Below are positions 43,875 through 53,420 of a stretch of 64,000 bases of DNA, in pieces. The notes beneath the pieces are model-generated. The model ran no database searches. It saw only the letters and a list, made by a program, of their open reading frames with translations, and was not told the origin of the DNA. This DNA is from Neoceratodus forsteri (lineage: Eukaryota > Chordata > Ceratodontiformes > Ceratodontidae), in the NCBI GenBank assembly GCA_016271365.2, contig CM057451.1, positions 366,565,501 through 366,629,500 on the forward strand, in the 5' to 3' direction. Position 1 is the stretch's first letter. The number at the start of each line of letters is the position of its first letter. A program made the translations under genes and the position numbers.

Positions 43875-44410
43875 GATGAGGCCAGAATGGGGCAATTAGA
43901 ATCAGTTTGCCCCCAGTGCCTTCAGTTTGAGAAGTACCCTCTGAATTAGGGGCAGATGAGGAAATGCGTATAGAAAGCGTTTTGTCCACCGCAGTCTTAA
44001 TACATCCTGACAAAAAAACGACAGGTCCTGGATTTCTGGAGTGGAACAGAGGCAGCACAAAGAGGTCCAGGTCTGGAGTTCCCCATTCTTCGAAGAGTGA
44101 TTGCATGATGGTTGTGTCGAGAGACCACGCGTGAGGATCTGCCTCCGTTCTGCTGAGATGATCCAGTAGATCATTCTGTACTCCTGGCAGGTAAACCGCC
44201 TGGATTAAAGTTTTGTGCTCCAGACATCATTACCACACTTTCATCACTTCCCTGCATAAGAAGTAAGAGTGTGCTCCGCCCTGCTTGTTGATGTAGTACA
44301 TTCTCTGCCTTGTTGTCCATTTGAAGGAGAATGGTCTTGTAACAGAGTATGTCCTTCAAAGTCCGGACCACATAAAGGACAGCTCTCATTTCCAGGACAT
44401 TTATGTGAAG
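43875..44410 (-). pseudogene. Element K RNase H and methyltransferase-like remnant
   Basis: Minus-strand pieces include LFEEWGTPDLDLFVLP (start of the methyltransferase-like segment, compare RWGTPEIELFVPPDN in A). A 72-aa frame (44171-44389) has MRAVLYVVRTLKDI and QMDNKAENVLHQQAGRS, the middle of RNase H. The rest is replaced by a CR1 LINE at about 44418. Confidence 0.75.
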
Positions 44411-44429
44411 TAAAAAAGTATAAAAAAGG

Positions 44430-45200
44430 AGGAGGAGGAGCTCTCTATGTAAAGGAAGGGATCAAAGTAACAGGAGTAAACAGGGAGCAGACGAGGCACT
44501 TTGGGTCACCCTGGAGACAGGAAATGGCACCACAGTCCGCATGGGGGTTGTATACAGACCCCCATCTCAGGGGGAAGGAATGGACAAGGAAATGATAGAA
44601 GGCTTTCTTAGAATGGCAGAAAAAGGGGAGATATTGTTGATGGGGGACCTGAATATGCCAGATGTTAACTGGAGCACCTTTGCTGCAGGCACATCCAAGA
44701 GCAGGGTCATTCTTGATGCCCTACAGGGGGCATGCCTCAGATAGCTAGTATCAGAACCCACTCAGGAGGGAGCAATCTTAGACCTGGTACTTTCAAATGG
44801 GAATGGAGAAAGAATCTCAGATTTAGAAGTGGGTAGCCATCTGGGAACAAGCGACCACCAAACAGTGTGGTTCACGATAAACACAGAAATACAATCAAGC
44901 CATACAAAAGCAAGAGTACTAGACTTTAGGAGGGCTGACTTTGGAAAAATGAGAGAGTGCCTCAGAAAAACACTAGCAAACAGGCAAGAAGGAGGGGTGG
45001 AGGAACAATGGGGAGTGATCAAAACAGCCATCACAGAGGCAACAAGCCTTTGTGTAAAGCAAATCAATAAAACACAACCAAGGAAAAAAACGCTATGGTT
45101 CACAAAAGAGGTGGCAGGGAAGGTTAAGGAGAAAAGGCAGCATTCAGGAAATAAAAGGAAACACAGAAGGAGCAGGACAGAGAACTTTATCAGTTAAAGC
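44430..45200 (+). pseudogene. CR1 endonuclease domain, partial
   Basis: Frames in succession: GGGGALYVKEGIKVTGVNRE, GVVYRPPSQGEG and ILLMGDLNMPDVNW (catalytic Asp/Asn block, 44541-44744). Then LGTSDHQTVWF (catalytic Asp-His, 44829-45197) and the linker DFRRADFGKMRECL. This APE-type endonuclease nicks the target for primed reverse transcription. The N-terminal catalytic residues are lost by truncation, and there are frameshifts. Confidence 0.88.
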
Positions 45201-45523
45201 AGAAAGAGGCTGGGAAGGCAGTCAGAATAGCAAAGGCCCAAACCGAGGAAAGGATAGCCAATTCTGTTAAGAAGGGATAAGACCTTTTATAGGTACATTA
45301 GGGAGCGGAGAAAGACCAAAGGAGGATACTGAAGCTTAGTAAAGGGAGGGAATGTGGGTAGAGGGTGACAGTGAAAAAGCAGGGATACTGAACGAATATT
45401 TCTGCTCAGTATTCACAAAGGAAGAAGAGGGGAGTTACCTAAACCAAACAAAAGAAACACTCTGAAGACGGGGGTCGATACCAGTCCATTTACAGAAGAA
45501 AGGGTTCTGAAAGAACTAATAAA

Positions 45524-46994
45524 TTGAAGGTGGACAAAGCAATGGGGCCTGATGGGATTCACCCAAGAATTCTAAAAGAACTAAGGGTAGAACTAGTGAC
45601 ATCTGAGACTACTCTCTTTAACAAATCATGGGAGGATGGGGTGGTACCCGAGGACTGGAGGAAGACAGATGTGATTCTCCTTCACAAAAGTGGGAGCAAG
45701 GCAGAAGCAGGAAACTACAGACCTGTTAGTTTAACCTCAGTGGTAGGGAAAATGATGGAATCACTTCTGAAGGAAAGAACTGTCGAGTATCTAGAGGCCA
45801 GAGGGGCACAGGACCCAAGGCAGCATGGATTCACAGCGGGAAGGTCATGCCAGACAAATCTGATAGATTTCTTTGACTGGGTGACCAAAGTACTTGATCA
45901 GGGAGGGGCTGTGGACATGGCCTACCTAGACTTTAGCAAGGCATTTGACACAGTCCCACACAAGATTAATATACAAGTTAGCCAGCCTGGGAGTGGGTCC
46001 CAAGATGACAGCCTGGGTAAGAATTGGCTGGAGAATAGGTCACAGAGAGTAATAGTAAATGGAGTCCACTCTGAAAAAAGGGGGCTTAGTAGTGGGGTAC
46101 CGCAGGGTTCAGTATTAGGACCGGTCCTCTTCAATGTCTTTATAAGCGACATTGCAGAGGGACTGGAAGGAAAAGTATGTCTCTTTGCAGATGACACAAA
46201 GATCTGCAACAGAGTTGATGCACAAGGTGGAGTGGAAAGGATGAGAAGGGACTTGGCAAGGTTAGAGGAATGGTCAAATGTATGGCAGCTTAGATTCAAT
46301 GCTAAGAAGTGCAAGGTAATGCACCTGGGAATCAAAAACCCAGGGGAAGAGTACACAATGGAGGGTGAGCTACTAACAACAACAAAAATGGAAAGGGACC
46401 TGGGGGTAGTCATATCAGATGACCTAAAGGTGGGCAAGCAATGTGAGAGGCAGCAAGGAGGGCTGGGGGGATACTGGGATGCACAGGAAGAGGCATCACC
46501 AGTAGAAAACAGGAAGTTATTATCCCTCTGTACAGACAGCTAGTGAGACCCCATCTGAGTACTGTGTGCAGTTCTGGAGACCAAATCTCCACAAAGACAT
46601 AGACAGGATGGAAGCTGTCAGAGGACAGCAACTAAAATGGTGCAGGGTCTGCACGGAAGACATATGAAGAGAGACTTAGAAGCTAATATGTATAGCCTCG
46701 AGGAAAGGAGGAGAGGGGGACATGATAGAAACTTTCAAGTACCTCAAGGGAATCAACAAAGTCCAAGAGGGTAGCATCTTTCAAAAAAAGGTGTGCAAGA
46801 ACAAGGGGCACAATTTGAAGACAGAAGGGGGGTGGCTCAGAGGTAATTTAAGGAAGTATTTTTTCACAGAGAGGGTTGTGGATGTATGGAACGGCCTTCC
46901 AGAGGAGGTTGTGGAGTCAAAAACAGTGGTGAAATTCAACCATGCATGGGACAGTCATAAGGCAATTCGAGGGGGTGGGGGTAGGAAGAAGTAG
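45524..46994 (+). pseudogene. CR1 reverse transcriptase and C-terminus
   Basis: The 339-aa frame (45524-46543) contains MGPDGIHPRILKEL, GNYRPVSLTSVVGKMMESLL, HGFTAGRSCQTNL, AYLDFSKAFDTVPH, GVPQGSVLGPVLFNVFIS and the catalytic CLFADDTKI. A frameshift follows near 46480. The C-terminal block continues at 46722-46994 (MIETFKYLKGINK, KYFFTERVVDVWNGLPEEVV), which is classic for CR1. The upstream RT part is out of frame, so the copy is dead. Confidence 0.92.
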
Positions 46995-47107
46995 GCTGCT
47001 GGTTAACTAGGACCTGCAGCTTATCCATCAGGTAGGGAAATGGGCAGACTGGGTGGGCCAAGCGGTCCTTATCTGCCGTCAAATTCTATGTTTCTTTGTT
47101 TCTATGA

Positions 47108-47312
47108 TATGTTTTAAGACTCTAAAAGCCTCTAACCCCCATAGTCTGCTAAAATATTTTCTGGGTGCTACTGCAGGCTTTGAACCCTGCACCCTGCTGC
47201 TGTAGCCACCGTCCTGGGACCTTTTCTATCACCCTACACAAGCCTTGAACCTGGTACCCTCTGCACTTGAGGCGGGGGGCTCTACCACTGTACCAAAGTG
47301 GCAACTACACTT
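47108..47312 (-). repeat. tRNA-like SINE fragment between CR1 and L2-like LINE
   Basis: On the minus strand the right end reads as a tRNA-like head: box-A-like TGGTACAGTGGTAGAG (47280-47295) and box-B-like GGTTCAAGGC about 30 nt further on. A second GTTCAAAGC-like site lies near 47175. The body is short and no tail or target duplication is visible. Confidence 0.5.
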
Positions 47313-47882
47313 ATGGGTAGACCTTTTACCCTCTTCTACCCATCTCATTACTGCTATCTGCAGACCCATCCTAAGATGACTGCCCACCTTCTCTGGTCAT
47401 GCCTCTCCCTCCTCCTTCTCATGTGGCCTCCATCTAATCCAGGTGTCCCCATGGCTCCACAGGTCCCCTACTCTGGGGCCCCGGAGTCGCCTCCCTCCTT
47501 CTCTACTATCTCCTTGCACCCCAACCTATCATACCCTCCCCTCAGTCCCCACCTAGCTTCCCCCCTTTTCGCCTCCGGGCAACTTATTGTACTAGCCTGT
47601 CCATCCTATACCTCTTTGCCCACTCCTTGTGTCTCTAAGCTCTCCCACTCCTATTATCTCACTCGACGCAAAAATGCCTTCCACACCCCCCTGATCAGGG
47701 CTGTACTTCTCCTCCTACTCTTGTCAGGGAACATTCATCCCAACCCTGGCCCAACCCACAATAACTCCTTGACTAGATCCCCTGGGCTTCTTATTGCTTC
47801 AATGAATATCTGCAGTCTCCTGAAGAAATTTGACTCGCTTCAATGTTGGGTCACTGTCCACAAACCTGGCGTCATCTCCTAG
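47298..47882 (+). CDS. L2-like LINE copy 2, leader with 2A-like motif and endonuclease start
   Basis: A 194-aa frame. It has a Pro/Ser-rich leader (about residues 1-125), a hydrophobic stretch (AVLLLLLLSG) and GNIHPNPGP at about residue 150. SMNICSLLKKFDSLQCW, the first block of an APE-type endonuclease, follows. LINEs of this superclade often carry 2A-like sequences (D-x-E-x-NPGP) here. In this copy the Asp and Glu are replaced (N-I-H-P), so ribosome skipping is doubtful. The first Met may lie in flanking sequence. The frame breaks soon after 47880. Confidence 0.72.
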   Translation: MATTLMGRPFTLFYPSHYCYLQTHPKMTAHLLWSCLSLLLLMWPPSNPGVPMAPQVPYSGAPESPPSFSTISLHPNLSYPPLSPHLASPLFASGQLIVLACPSYTSLPTPCVSKLSHSYYLTRRKNAFHTPLIRAVLLLLLLSGNIHPNPGPTHNNSLTRSPGLLIASMNICSLLKKFDSLQCWVTVHKPGVIS

Positions 47883-47967
47883 TGAAACCTGGCTATCTTA
47901 CTCTACCCTGACTCCTTGTCTCACTCCTGGCTACTCCCTCTTCGAGAAGACCATGTAGGGAGGCGAG

Positions 47968-48735
47968 GTGAAACTGTGCTATTTATATCAAAGACTCCTT
48001 CCTGGAGCAGCCCTCCCAGCCCCTGTCCTTAACCTCAGGGCCCAGGCCCTTACCCTAAAACTTACCCCCGACCCCCCTAAAGGCCCCCTCTTTCTAACCT
48101 CTGCCTATATTCCCCCAAAAAATCAAACTCAGGCTCTGGGCCCTCTAATAGAGTATCTCACCTCTCTACCACATTCCCCTGAGCATATTCTCATGGGTGA
48201 TCTAAACATCAACTGGCTTAGCCCCGCATCCTCCTCCACCTTCGACTCCTTTACTGCTATTGACCTAACGCAACTTGTTACCCAACCAACAAGAGTGAAC
48301 CCCAAAATGGGGTCGAGCACTCTTCTGGATGTAGTCCTCACCAACCGACCTAACCAAGTTTGCAATCTACAAGTCCTCCCGGATGGAATCAGTGACCACT
48401 CCCCTATTCTTTTCCATTGGATTACGTCCCTAACCAAACCCACTGCACAGGCCACCCTACGGCGGCAGTTGCGACCAGGTGGGCTGAGAGGCCTGAAGCA
48501 ACTTCTAGCCCAAGTTGACTGGTCTCCCATTGAGACCGCCCCCAACACTGATTCGGCACTGTCCTTCTTCACCTTAATGTTTAACAAAGCTTGTGATATC
48601 TTCGCACCCCTAACCAAACTTCGTTCCAAGGTACAGCATACTCCCTGGGTCACTCCTTCCCTACTCCAACTCCTTAGGCACAGGGATAACCTGTGGCACC
48701 TAGCCACGGAAACTGGCTGCCCTGCCAACAGATAG
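47968..48735 (+). CDS. L2-like LINE copy 2 endonuclease
   Basis: A 255-aa frame with SAYIPPKNQTQALGPLIEYL, HILMGDLNINWLSP, a DSFTAIDLTQLVTQPTRV segment, SSTLLDVVLTNRPNQ and GISDHSPILFHWITSL. These are the DLN and SDH catalytic blocks of APE-type endonucleases. A linker continues to 48735, and the RT lies in later frames. Confidence 0.85.
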   Translation: MKLCYLYQRLLPGAALPAPVLNLRAQALTLKLTPDPPKGPLFLTSAYIPPKNQTQALGPLIEYLTSLPHSPEHILMGDLNINWLSPASSSTFDSFTAIDLTQLVTQPTRVNPKMGSSTLLDVVLTNRPNQVCNLQVLPDGISDHSPILFHWITSLTKPTAQATLRRQLRPGGLRGLKQLLAQVDWSPIETAPNTDSALSFFTLMFNKACDIFAPLTKLRSKVQHTPWVTPSLLQLLRHRDNLWHLATETGCPANR

Positions 48736-49124
48736 GCATATGCTGCTGCCCGAAATAAATGTACCTGGGCCATACGCAAAGCAAAGGCCGATCATTATCG
48801 GGCCTCACTCACCTCATCCTGGGGGAATGCTAGAACCTTCTGGGATAACATCAAACAACTCAATGGTGGTACACGCTCTCCTCCGCCTTCCCAAATCAAT
48901 ATTGAGGATATTATCTCTATTGATCCTACCCTCATTGCCAACCATCTCAATAAATCCTTTACAGACCTTAGCTCTGTACTCCCTAGCAACTTTTTTGACC
49001 CCCACCCCACTCTCCTGACCCTGCTCCCTCACACACATCTTTCCACTTCCACCGGGTTACTGTCAATGAAGTCAGACCGTATCTGACCAAGGCCCTAAGA
49101 AGCAACACCACTGGCAGTGACTCT

Positions 49125-50606
49125 TTGGACCCCAGACTCCTCAGCCTGGCATTGGACCAGGTCATTGCCCCAATCACTAGCCTCTTCAACAAATCACTCT
49201 GTCTAGGGCAATTTCCATCTGCCTGGAAAATTGCCACTGTCAGTCCCATACATAAGGTTGGAGATAGGGCCCTTTCCGGTAATTATCGTCCCATCTCAAT
49301 CCACTCACCACTCTCAAAAGCCTTAGAGAAAGTAGTATCCTCCCAAATATCTGAGTTTCTTACCAAATACAGTATCCTCTGCCCTGAACAACACGGCTTC
49401 CGTGCTGGGCACAGCTCCAATACTGCCCTCATCGAGTTTTCTAACTTCCTCCATTCCTCCCAGGACTCGGGCTCTCTTGCTGGTGCAGTGTTCATCGATC
49501 TGTCAAAAGCCTTTGACACCGTATCCCATCCTCTCCTGCTGGATGCACTCAGCCACGCTGGCTTTGCTGCAGGACCTGTCTCATGGTGCTCCAGCTATCT
49601 GTCTGCCCGGTCCCAGCGTGTAAAAATCAATGGCACCCTCTCTGACCTCTGCCCTATCCGATCTGGGGTTCCCCAGGGCTCTATTCTTGGGCCCCTGCTC
49701 TTTTCCCTTTATCTCAACACCCTGCCAGGTGCCTGTACTGGTAAACTCCTCCTTTATGCTGATGATGCTGTTATCTCGGCTTTGACCGTAACCCCACCAC
49801 CCTCCAAGATTCTCTGCAATTATCCTATAAAGACGTGGAAGCCTGGTTTAAAGAACATAGACTGGTTATCAATCTTAAAAAGACCAAATCTATGATCTTC
49901 TCCCACCCCCAAAACAAAGCTAGTAATTTCCAACTTCAAGTCTTTGCCAGCTCTATGTTTCCACTCGAACAAGTTTACACATACAAATACCTTGGGATAA
50001 ACCTTGACCCTGCCCTCACGTTCCATTCCCATATCTCCGCCTTAGCCTCCATCACCAGTATTAGGTTGGGAATCCTTTACCGCCACAAACACGGTCTCCC
50101 CCCTCGATGCCCTCCGACTCGCAGTTATGTCCTCCATTCTGTCACTTGTTGACTATGGCTTACCAGTCTACGGGGCTGCTGACCAGACCTCGCTAAACAA
50201 AATCCACCTCACCTTAAATAAGGCCTGTCGACTAATCTTAGGTGCTCCCAGACTTACACATACCTGCCATCTTTATTCCCAGGCAAATCTGCTCAATCTT
50301 GACGAATGTCTTAGGTATCAAACCTGCATCCTTACAAAAAAAAAAACTCTCCTTGGGCTCTCTCCTCCTGGTTTGACTGCCGTTATCCACCATGTAAACT
50401 CACTAGCTTCAACACGGTCCTCCTGTAAAACCAAGTTGAAGGTACCTAGGGCAAGGACCTCTCATGGACAACGGGCTTTCCTCTACCGTGCCCCTTCTTG
50501 GTACAATTCCCTCCCTGCCAGTATCTCAGACACACCCACAATCTCTTGCTTTAAAACTACCCTCCGGAACCACCTTCTCACTACTCGCAGCTGTTGCTGT
50601 TTCTAA
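49125..50606 (+). pseudogene. L2-like LINE copy 2 reverse transcriptase and C-terminus
   Basis: The 256-aa frame (49125-49895) contains LFNKSLCLGQFPSAWKIATV, GNYRPISIHSPLSKALEKVV, HGFRAGHSSNTALI, FIDLSKAFDTVSHPLL, SGVPQGSILGPLLFSLYL and the catalytic LLLYADDAVI. Frameshifts near 49790 and 50120 move it through 49835-50152 to 50127-50606. The last ends FKTTLRNHLLTTRSCCCF, the C-terminal block. Nearly complete but broken. Confidence 0.88.
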
Positions 50607-50957
50607 GCTATCTTGCTCACTCTCTGACAAAGCCCCCTGTTGGCTGCTCAAATCCTCTACCTTCTCTACCCTTGGTTCCTGTTACCTCCCTGTTGACTCC
50701 GCTAAAACACACTGTATTGATACCCTACGTTTTCCTGATGTTCTAGTTATTTCCCTGAACAATGTTAACTTCACCAATCCTGTACGTTGTAAATTGTTGA
50801 TCTCATTTGTCCTCCTGTATCCTCAAAAAAACTGTACACTGTTTCTCTGTACCAAGTTATCACTGTATTGTCCTCTCTGTGACGAGGTACCTTTGTAAAC
50901 GAGCCTCTGGCTCAAAGGTTGTAAACTGATGCTTAATAAATAAATAAAATAAATAAA

Positions 50958-51127
50958 TAAGACTTCTTCTGAAAAAGCATAATAATAAAATTTTATCATT
51001 TACTTTATTTTCTCTAGAAAATAATAAAACTACATAAAACTGAAGCTGCTGTCGTATAGACGAGAATTTTTGACTCCCGGTGGGCGAGTGTCGTCGTCAC
51101 TGAAGCGCACTTGGTGGGAAAAAGGGA
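50958..51127. other. Element K 5' leader remnant
   Basis: AT-rich start, then GTCGTATAGACGAG...TCGTCGTCAC-like sequence leading into the K 5' terminal repeat. No coding frame. RT and Gag of K should lie between RNase H and here but are missing. Confidence 0.5.
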
Positions 51128-51317
51128 ATTGAGGCGGTTGGAGTGTCGATGCAGAGGTAGTCTATACGGTGCAAGCCTGGCTTGCGGTGCTGCTTCCTCA
51201 TGGCCCTACCTCGGCCCCAGCCCTCCTGAAAAATGTTGGCTCCGGCTGGGTCCTAGCGCCTCTGGCGTACTTCCCATTAGTGTGAATGAGTGATGGAGAC
51301 TTTATGTCCAGGAAGAT
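51128..51317 (-). repeat. Element K 5' inverted terminal repeat
   Basis: Inverse of 37250-37464, including the GCCAGCGCC/CGGCCCC-like blocks and ending GGAAGAT. The element flank resumes with the SINE sequence split at 31954. Confidence 0.85.
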
Positions 51318-51671
51318 CAGCTTATTTCCACATGCATCCTGGGAGAATGAGGAGAAGGAGATAGCTAAACAATGAAGTGATGAAAATAAGACGTCAAATA
51401 CAGTAAGCATAAATATAAATAGACACAAATTAATAAATGAATACAAGTAGAAAATAGAAGGCACTCATATGTATAGAGAAAAGGAATAAGAAGAGGAGAG
51501 AGTCACAGACAGTTGCAGGTAGGAGAACAAAAGTCATAAAGAAGAAACTTTAGGGATGAAGGAGAAATGGCAGAACGAATAGAAAGGGGATGGGAGGACA
51601 AAAGTTTAGGAAATCGGTAAGAAAAAGCTGATTGTCCAACAGTGGATTTTCTAGAGGGAGTAGAAAGAGAA
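51318..51671. other. Flank shared by B/K and D, no gene
   Basis: Starts with the second half of the SINE tail interrupted at 31954, then purine-rich AT sequence. No coding frame recognised. Confidence 0.5.
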
Positions 51672-51860
51672 GAAAAAATTACTCACCATAGTAATTATAT
51701 TTCTTCCAGGGGAATCACTCAGTATGCTTAACTAATGCAGTCAACTTTCAGTGTTGAACTGCCATGGAGAAAATGGAATGTATGTAAATGATGGAACTCT
51801 CATTGGCTCGTGCCAGTTTCAAACTGCTGCACTCTGAAGTGCTCGGATTCATTATGAAGC
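51672..51860 (-). repeat. Element D 3' terminal repeat
   Basis: Edge site ATTACT-caccat-AGTAAT at 51678-51695. The sense strand reads TATGGTGAGT, donor-like. Flank gaGAA|gaaaaaatt. The partner 5' repeat is outside the window. Confidence 0.8.
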
Positions 51861-52087
51861 CTTACAAAGTGAAGGCACCCTAATTAGCTAAACTACGTAA
51901 CCCTATTCCCCTATATGAGCCCCTTAAGTAATGGTCCCTATAAGAAGAGACAACAATTAAATGCAACTGGTTTAAAAAATTTCCAAACCTTAATCCTCAT
52001 AAAACAGTAGAACATATAGTAAACAGCAGGGATGCAAGATAAGGGATCCCTTTTTCCTGGTTCTGGTAGGGGAAGCAGGGTGGGAGC

Positions 52088-52180
52088 TTAAGCATACTGA
52101 GTGATCCCCTGGAAGAAACATAATTGCTATGGTGTGCAATTTTTTCTTCACACCCCAGGAATCACTCAGTATGCTTAACT
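52088..52180 (-). repeat. Element D internal complementary region
   Basis: Here the core reads AATTGC-N8-GCAATT (52122-52141). Relative to ATTACT/AGTAAT both arms have changed so that pairing is retained. It then joins TTTTTCTTCACACCCC to the inverse of the 5' end. Confidence 0.8.
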
Positions 52181-52277
52181 AATACAGACTACCAAGCAGT
52201 ACCTTTGGCAGAGAACCTATTTGGGAAAAAGGTTCTGCAGAACTGCTATGCCAAACCAGGCATCACTTCTAGACTGT

Positions 52278-53420
52278 TGGCTGGATTCACAAAGAGAGAC
52301 AAAATTTCCGTAGATGTGGAAAAATGGCGAGTAGCACTGTGGAAATCTAGTTGCACCATATTCTTTTTTTTTTTTTTTAATTGTTTTAACCAGGAGTGGT
52401 TCACTAAGCTGAAAGCATGTTTACAGGTGTGACCTGGGAGCACAGGGAAGTTAAGTGACTTGCCCAGGGTCACACAGTATATGGAAGTGGGGGCTGTGGG
52501 ATTCAAACCTAGGTCTCCAGATTTGCAGCTCAGAGCCTTAGACCACTGTGCTATACTGCCTCCCTCATATTCACAAAGAAAATTTCCGCAGTTGAGGAAA
52601 TCCGTAAAATAGACAAGTTACGGAAGTCCGCAAGTGTTGAAATCTCCCCTAACATTCTTTCCTTAGCTGAGGAAAAAGCTCAGCAGGCACAAGAGGTGAT
52701 CCATATGAACTGGAGCAGCAGACTTTGACAGTCTTGCCATAGATGCAGCAGTAAGTACTCACAGAGAGACCAGCAGCCAGACCCTCAACTGAGACCACTC
52801 CAGCACCACTGGCACCAGCAGGGCCATGCACCACAGTGGCGTTCTGTATGTTGGTGGATCGGATGGTTGTGTCTCTCCCTGGGGTGGTTATGTAGTCTGC
52901 TTCAGTAGCACTCACTGCAGGCTGTTACCAGCTCTGCCTCTACTGCCTGTGGGGCTTCTTTATGGGCTGACCTGGGTCTAGTGGTTGTAGTTTGTTGTAT
53001 TTCAATGAAAATGTGTGCTATTTTTATTGTAACAACTGACACTATAGGTTTGCTATTACTTGTGCCTGCACCTCCACTATAATTGTATCTTAACTGTTGG
53101 TAACTGCACTTTGCTCAATGAGAGTTACACCTCACTGTTTGTGGTGCAGCATGCATGCAACAGTCCCCCAAAAACTGCAGGAAAAACACTGGCTGTGAAT
53201 AGCCTCTAGGGAATAAGCAGTACTTTTCAATGGCTTTTTTCCCCTCAGGAACTTTTGTAGCTGCACTTTTTTCCACAGTCCTCAATGTATTTTTTTTCTG
53301 CAGCTGCGCATGTTTTGTGTATAGCACTCAGAGCAAGTTCCCCTTTTTTTTTTCGCAGCTACGGAACTTTTGAGGACTTGGGGAAGGTTTTGCACCTTCA
53401 GATTGTTTTGTGAATCCCCC
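52278..53420. mobile_element. TIR element of about 1.14 kb in element D (possibly PIF/Harbinger-like)
   Basis: Ends carry CTGGATTCACAAA and, inverted, TTTTGTGAATCCCCC. CTGT occurs on both sides (52274-52277 and 53421-53424). Removing the segment restores alignment of element D's YR tail with A and E. An 88-codon minus frame at 52649-52915 was not recognised. Assignment to Harbinger rests on end resemblance only; the duplication length does not match its usual 3 bp. Confidence 0.6.
52364..52565 (-). mobile_element. MIR-like (CORE-SINE) element, 202 bp
   Basis: On the minus strand: a tRNA-like head with GTATAGCACAGTGGTCTAAG and GGTTTGAATCCC, then the core with TGTGTGACCCTGGGCAAGTC and ACTTAACTTC, and a tail ending AACCAGG-like before an A run (T run on plus). 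The core closely matches the MIR/CORE-SINE core of vertebrates. Direct repeats CATATTC flank it at 52357-52363 and 52566-52572. It is nested in the TIR element 52278-53420. Confidence 0.85.

Larger units (their letters stand above)
44418..47107 (+). mobile_element. CR1 LINE, 5'-truncated
   Basis: Plus-strand endonuclease C-terminal half, RT and a 3' end that reads GGCAGACTGGGTGGGCCA, a TTATCTGCCGTCA block and short TTTCTATG repeats, typical of CR1 3' ends. It begins inside the endonuclease domain. Coding is broken by indels. No clear target duplication. Confidence 0.92.
47313..50957 (+). mobile_element. L2-like LINE, copy 2, near full length
   Basis: Plus-strand LINE with a leader containing an NPGP motif, endonuclease, RT and a (TAAA)n tail. 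The downstream 3.2 kb match copy 1 at 12798-15993 closely. Motif wording (GISDHSPIL, YRAPSWYNSLPASI) places it in the L2/CR1 superclade; the exact clade (L2, Rex1 or Daphne type) is uncertain. Broken by several indels. Confidence 0.88.
37250..51317 (-). mobile_element. DIRS-like retrotransposon K (beta family) with multiple nested insertions
   Basis: Terminal repeats at 37250-37464 and 51128-51317 are inverse copies, including a 'cttgatcttc' edge and an 'acctcggc' block. AT borders both ends (gaaAT|agaaatt and aagAT|cagc). The interior holds element J, an ICR (41990-42092), a YR, an RNase H/methyltransferase remnant with a SINE, a CR1 LINE, a tRNA-like repeat and an L2-like LINE. RT and Gag of K itself were not seen and are presumably deleted. 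It starts 3 nt after the end of B. Confidence 0.85.

Noticed and set aside
37250..51317. An LTR retrotransposon or endogenous retrovirus as the source of the repeats
   Set aside because: Termini are inverted rather than direct. The polymerase is of DIRS type with YLDDW and is followed by a tyrosine recombinase. No integrase, protease or envelope motif is present.
52649..52915. 88-aa minus-strand ORF in the TIR element
   Set aside because: No recognisable domain; too short and isolated to call a transposase or accessory protein.
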